A stretch of DNA of 7,407 nt from Bacteroidales bacterium. GTDB taxonomy: Bacteria > Bacteroidota > Bacteroidia > Bacteroidales > NBLH01. The translations under genes and the position numbers were made by a program. Shown here in pieces: positions 6,123 to 7,407 of this stretch (position 1 is its first letter; each line of letters opens with the position of its first letter). The notes under the pieces were generated by a model that saw nothing but the letters and a program-made list of their open reading frames with translations, was not told the DNA's origin and ran no database searches. The stretch covers positions 1 to 7,407 of the forward strand of contig JAKIUH010000210.1 of NCBI GenBank assembly GCA_021647685.1, in the 5' to 3' direction.

Positions 6123-6833
6123 TTATTCAAAATGCAGCGAAAACATAATCATCCGTGAACTTAATTTATCTACCGAGTTGGTATAATTTGTTCCGTCAGG
6201 AATTAATACGTTTCTTATTCCGGCGCTGTATTTGATTTCTGCAGAAAGCCTAAAATATTCTAAATAAAAATCAATACCAAAACCTAACTCATAGGCAGGG
6301 TCAAAATTATCTAAACGTACCTTTGGCATTTCATCGGGCTTTATTTTTTTTCGTGCAGCTAAATCAATTTTAGGATTAAAGCCTCCAATCACATAGGGCG
6401 CATAATTGTTTATCCTAATGGCTTTATATTTTAGCAATAAGGGGAATTCCAAAAAAGTGGATGCAATTTTCATTACTTGCGGGCTTAATCCGTCTGCGGG
6501 GCTTAAAGTGTCTTTTAAACGCCAATAGGTTAAATCTCTTTGTCCGAATGATAATGTAATTAAAGCCCTAAATTCTAAATGATCCGAAATACGAAAACTT
6601 GAAATAGGTCCTATATGAAAACCAATTTGCCGTGTGTTTTCAATTGCGTAAACTTCATTATTGTTTAAAAAAGCAGCTGATTTTTCAATATTGAAATCCA
6701 TGGTGTTTAAACCAATGGTAAAACCAAAATGAACCCGTTTTTTATCATAATTGGGTAAATTTTTGAGTTGTTCACGTTGTGCAAAAAGCGGTAAAGTGCC
6801 AGTCAGTATTATCAATAATGCTAATTTTCTCAT
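6123..6833 (-). CDS. porT: PorT, type IX secretion system outer-membrane protein
   Basis: This 236-residue protein has a signal peptide (1-18, cleavage after 'LPLFA') and beta-barrel text. Family landmarks are visible: 'NLPNYDKKRVHFGFTIGLN' (25-43) right after the signal peptide, 'STFLEFPLLLKYKAIRINN' (about 124-142), then 'YVIGG' and 'DLAARKKI', and a C-terminal strand ending in Phe-Glu. The length is close to that of Porphyromonas gingivalis PorT (about 244). PorT is an outer-membrane component needed for type IX secretion of proteins with C-terminal secretion signals, implying the organism exports such cargo, possibly for gliding or as surface enzymes. The ATG at 6833 leads straight into the signal peptide and is preceded by an A-rich stretch in place of a Shine-Dalgarno site. 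It follows menG on the same strand by about 100 nt. Menaquinone gene plus porT is a linkage I recall in other Bacteroidota, which supports the call. Confidence 0.85.
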   Translation of the reverse strand: MRKLALLIILTGTLPLFAQREQLKNLPNYDKKRVHFGFTIGLNTMDFNIEKSAAFLNNNEVYAIENTRQIGFHIGPISSFRISDHLEFRALITLSFGQRDLTYWRLKDTLSPADGLSPQVMKIASTFLEFPLLLKYKAIRINNYAPYVIGGFNPKIDLAARKKIKPDEMPKVRLDNFDPAYELGFGIDFYLEYFRLSAEIKYSAGIRNVLIPDGTNYTNSVDKLSSRMIMFSLHFE

Positions 6834-6886
6834 TTTTTATGTTTTCTATAAAACTCATTTTTTAGGAAAAAATTACATTGATAATA

Positions 6887-6920
6887 CAAAATTCAAGCCT
6901 AATAATATCTTTATTGCAAA
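6887..6920 (-). promoter_or_regulatory. weak promoter candidate upstream of porT
   Basis: In the 101-nt gap between menG and porT, the minus strand has TTTG (complement of 6917-6920) followed after 22 nt by GAATTTTG (complement of 6887-6894), which matches TAnnTTTG in seven of eight positions. It would give a leader of about 45-50 nt. Both the -7 mismatch and the long spacer weaken it. I see nothing else in this gap: no terminator hairpin and no small gene. Confidence 0.22.
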
Positions 6921-6934
6921 TATCAGTTGAAAAA

Positions 6935-7407
6935 CTACTTCTCGGCAATATAAATGCTTGCAATTCCAAAAGTCAAGCGTTTTTCTTTGCTTGTGCGAAA
7001 GCCTGCTTTTTTAAGTTCATCCAGAAAATCTTTCCCTTCGGGAAAGGCTTTTACTGATTTTGGTAAATAAGTATATGCTGAATTATCTTTTGAAAATATT
7101 TTTCCGATAAAAGGCAGTATATTTGAAAAATAAAAATTATAAATTTGCTTAACCGGAAATACTTTGGGCTTGGAAAACTCTAAAACGACAAAAGGTTTAT
7201 TGCTTTTCAATACTCTATGAATTTCTTTTAAACCTTTTTGTAGATTTTCAAAATTGCGTACACCAAAAGCCACCATTGCTGCATCAAATTGTTCATCATC
7301 AAAAGGTAAATTTTCCGAATCAGCTTTGAGCAAATCTATTTTATCGGCAATACCTTGTTTTTTGATTTTTACTTTGCCCACATTCAACATTTCTTGTGAA
7401 ATATCTA
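6935..7407 (-). CDS. menG: demethylmenaquinone methyltransferase MenG/UbiE, N-terminus cut by window edge
   Basis: The frame is open from the right edge to the TAG at 6935, giving the last 157 residues of a protein usually near 240. It begins inside the AdoMet site: 'DISQEMLNVGK' is the post-motif I acidic loop. It continues with 'LPFDDEQFDAAMVAFGVRNF' (motif II and the UbiE-specific GVRN), 'EIHRVLK', 'VLEFSKP' and 'YTYLPKSVKAFP', all diagnostic of the UbiE/MenG family. The enzyme C-methylates demethylmenaquinone to menaquinone. Bacteroidota respire with menaquinone and lack ubiquinone, so menG is the fitting symbol. The ATG at 7388-7390 is internal (the Met of 'EMLNVGK'), not the start, because the conserved residues continue upstream of it to the edge. 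It lies upstream of porT on the same strand. Confidence 0.93.
   Translation of the reverse strand, partial: DISQEMLNVGKVKIKKQGIADKIDLLKADSENLPFDDEQFDAAMVAFGVRNFENLQKGLKEIHRVLKSNKPFVVLEFSKPKVFPVKQIYNFYFSNILPFIGKIFSKDNSAYTYLPKSVKAFPEGKDFLDELKKAGFRTSKEKRLTFGIASIYIAEK

Noticed and set aside
7388..7390. ATG as the start of menG
   Set aside because: The conserved DISQEML motif continues upstream in frame to the window edge, so this Met is internal and the gene is truncated by the window.

Overview
This AT-rich window comes from a Bacteroidota genome. The organism call rests on four things: a recognisable PorT (type IX secretion) protein beside a menaquinone methyltransferase, a Bacteroidota-style PagL-like outer-membrane barrel, the absence of GGAGG-type ribosome binding sites, and three exact TAnnTTTG promoter -7 boxes in intergenic gaps. 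Coding density is very high, no gene-free stretch exceeds about 100 bases, and I see no RNA genes, mobile elements, CRISPR array or phage genes.

Layout. Positions 1-1617 (minus strand) hold a two-gene lipid A/LPS unit: a PagL-like lipid A deacylase barrel, then, 26 nt downstream, an LpxL/HtrB-type acyltransferase that runs off the left edge. Divergent from it, 1692-3742 (plus) is a tight pair: a soluble-looking SPFH/band-7 coiled-coil protein and a divergent NAD-kinase-fold protein with GQDG instead of GGDG, separated by 11 nt. After a 35-nt gap with a promoter-like box lies a SpoU/TrmH-type RNA 2'-O-methyltransferase (3778-4533, plus). It meets tail-to-tail, with a 4-nt overlap, a large FAD-dependent oxidoreductase of the COG2509 type (4530-6086, minus). 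Upstream of that on the minus strand are porT (6123-6833) and the 3' part of menG/ubiE (6935 to the right edge).

How the genes fit together. The lipid A pair would add and remove acyl chains at opposite sides of the envelope. PorT supports type IX protein export, and MenG completes menaquinone for respiration. These and the RNA methyltransferase are ordinary chromosomal functions. The least explained part is the SPFH plus NAD-kinase-like pair: the proteins look translationally linked and conserved in sequence, but their joint role is not known to me. It is the best candidate here for an undescribed system, although nothing in the window shows its function.
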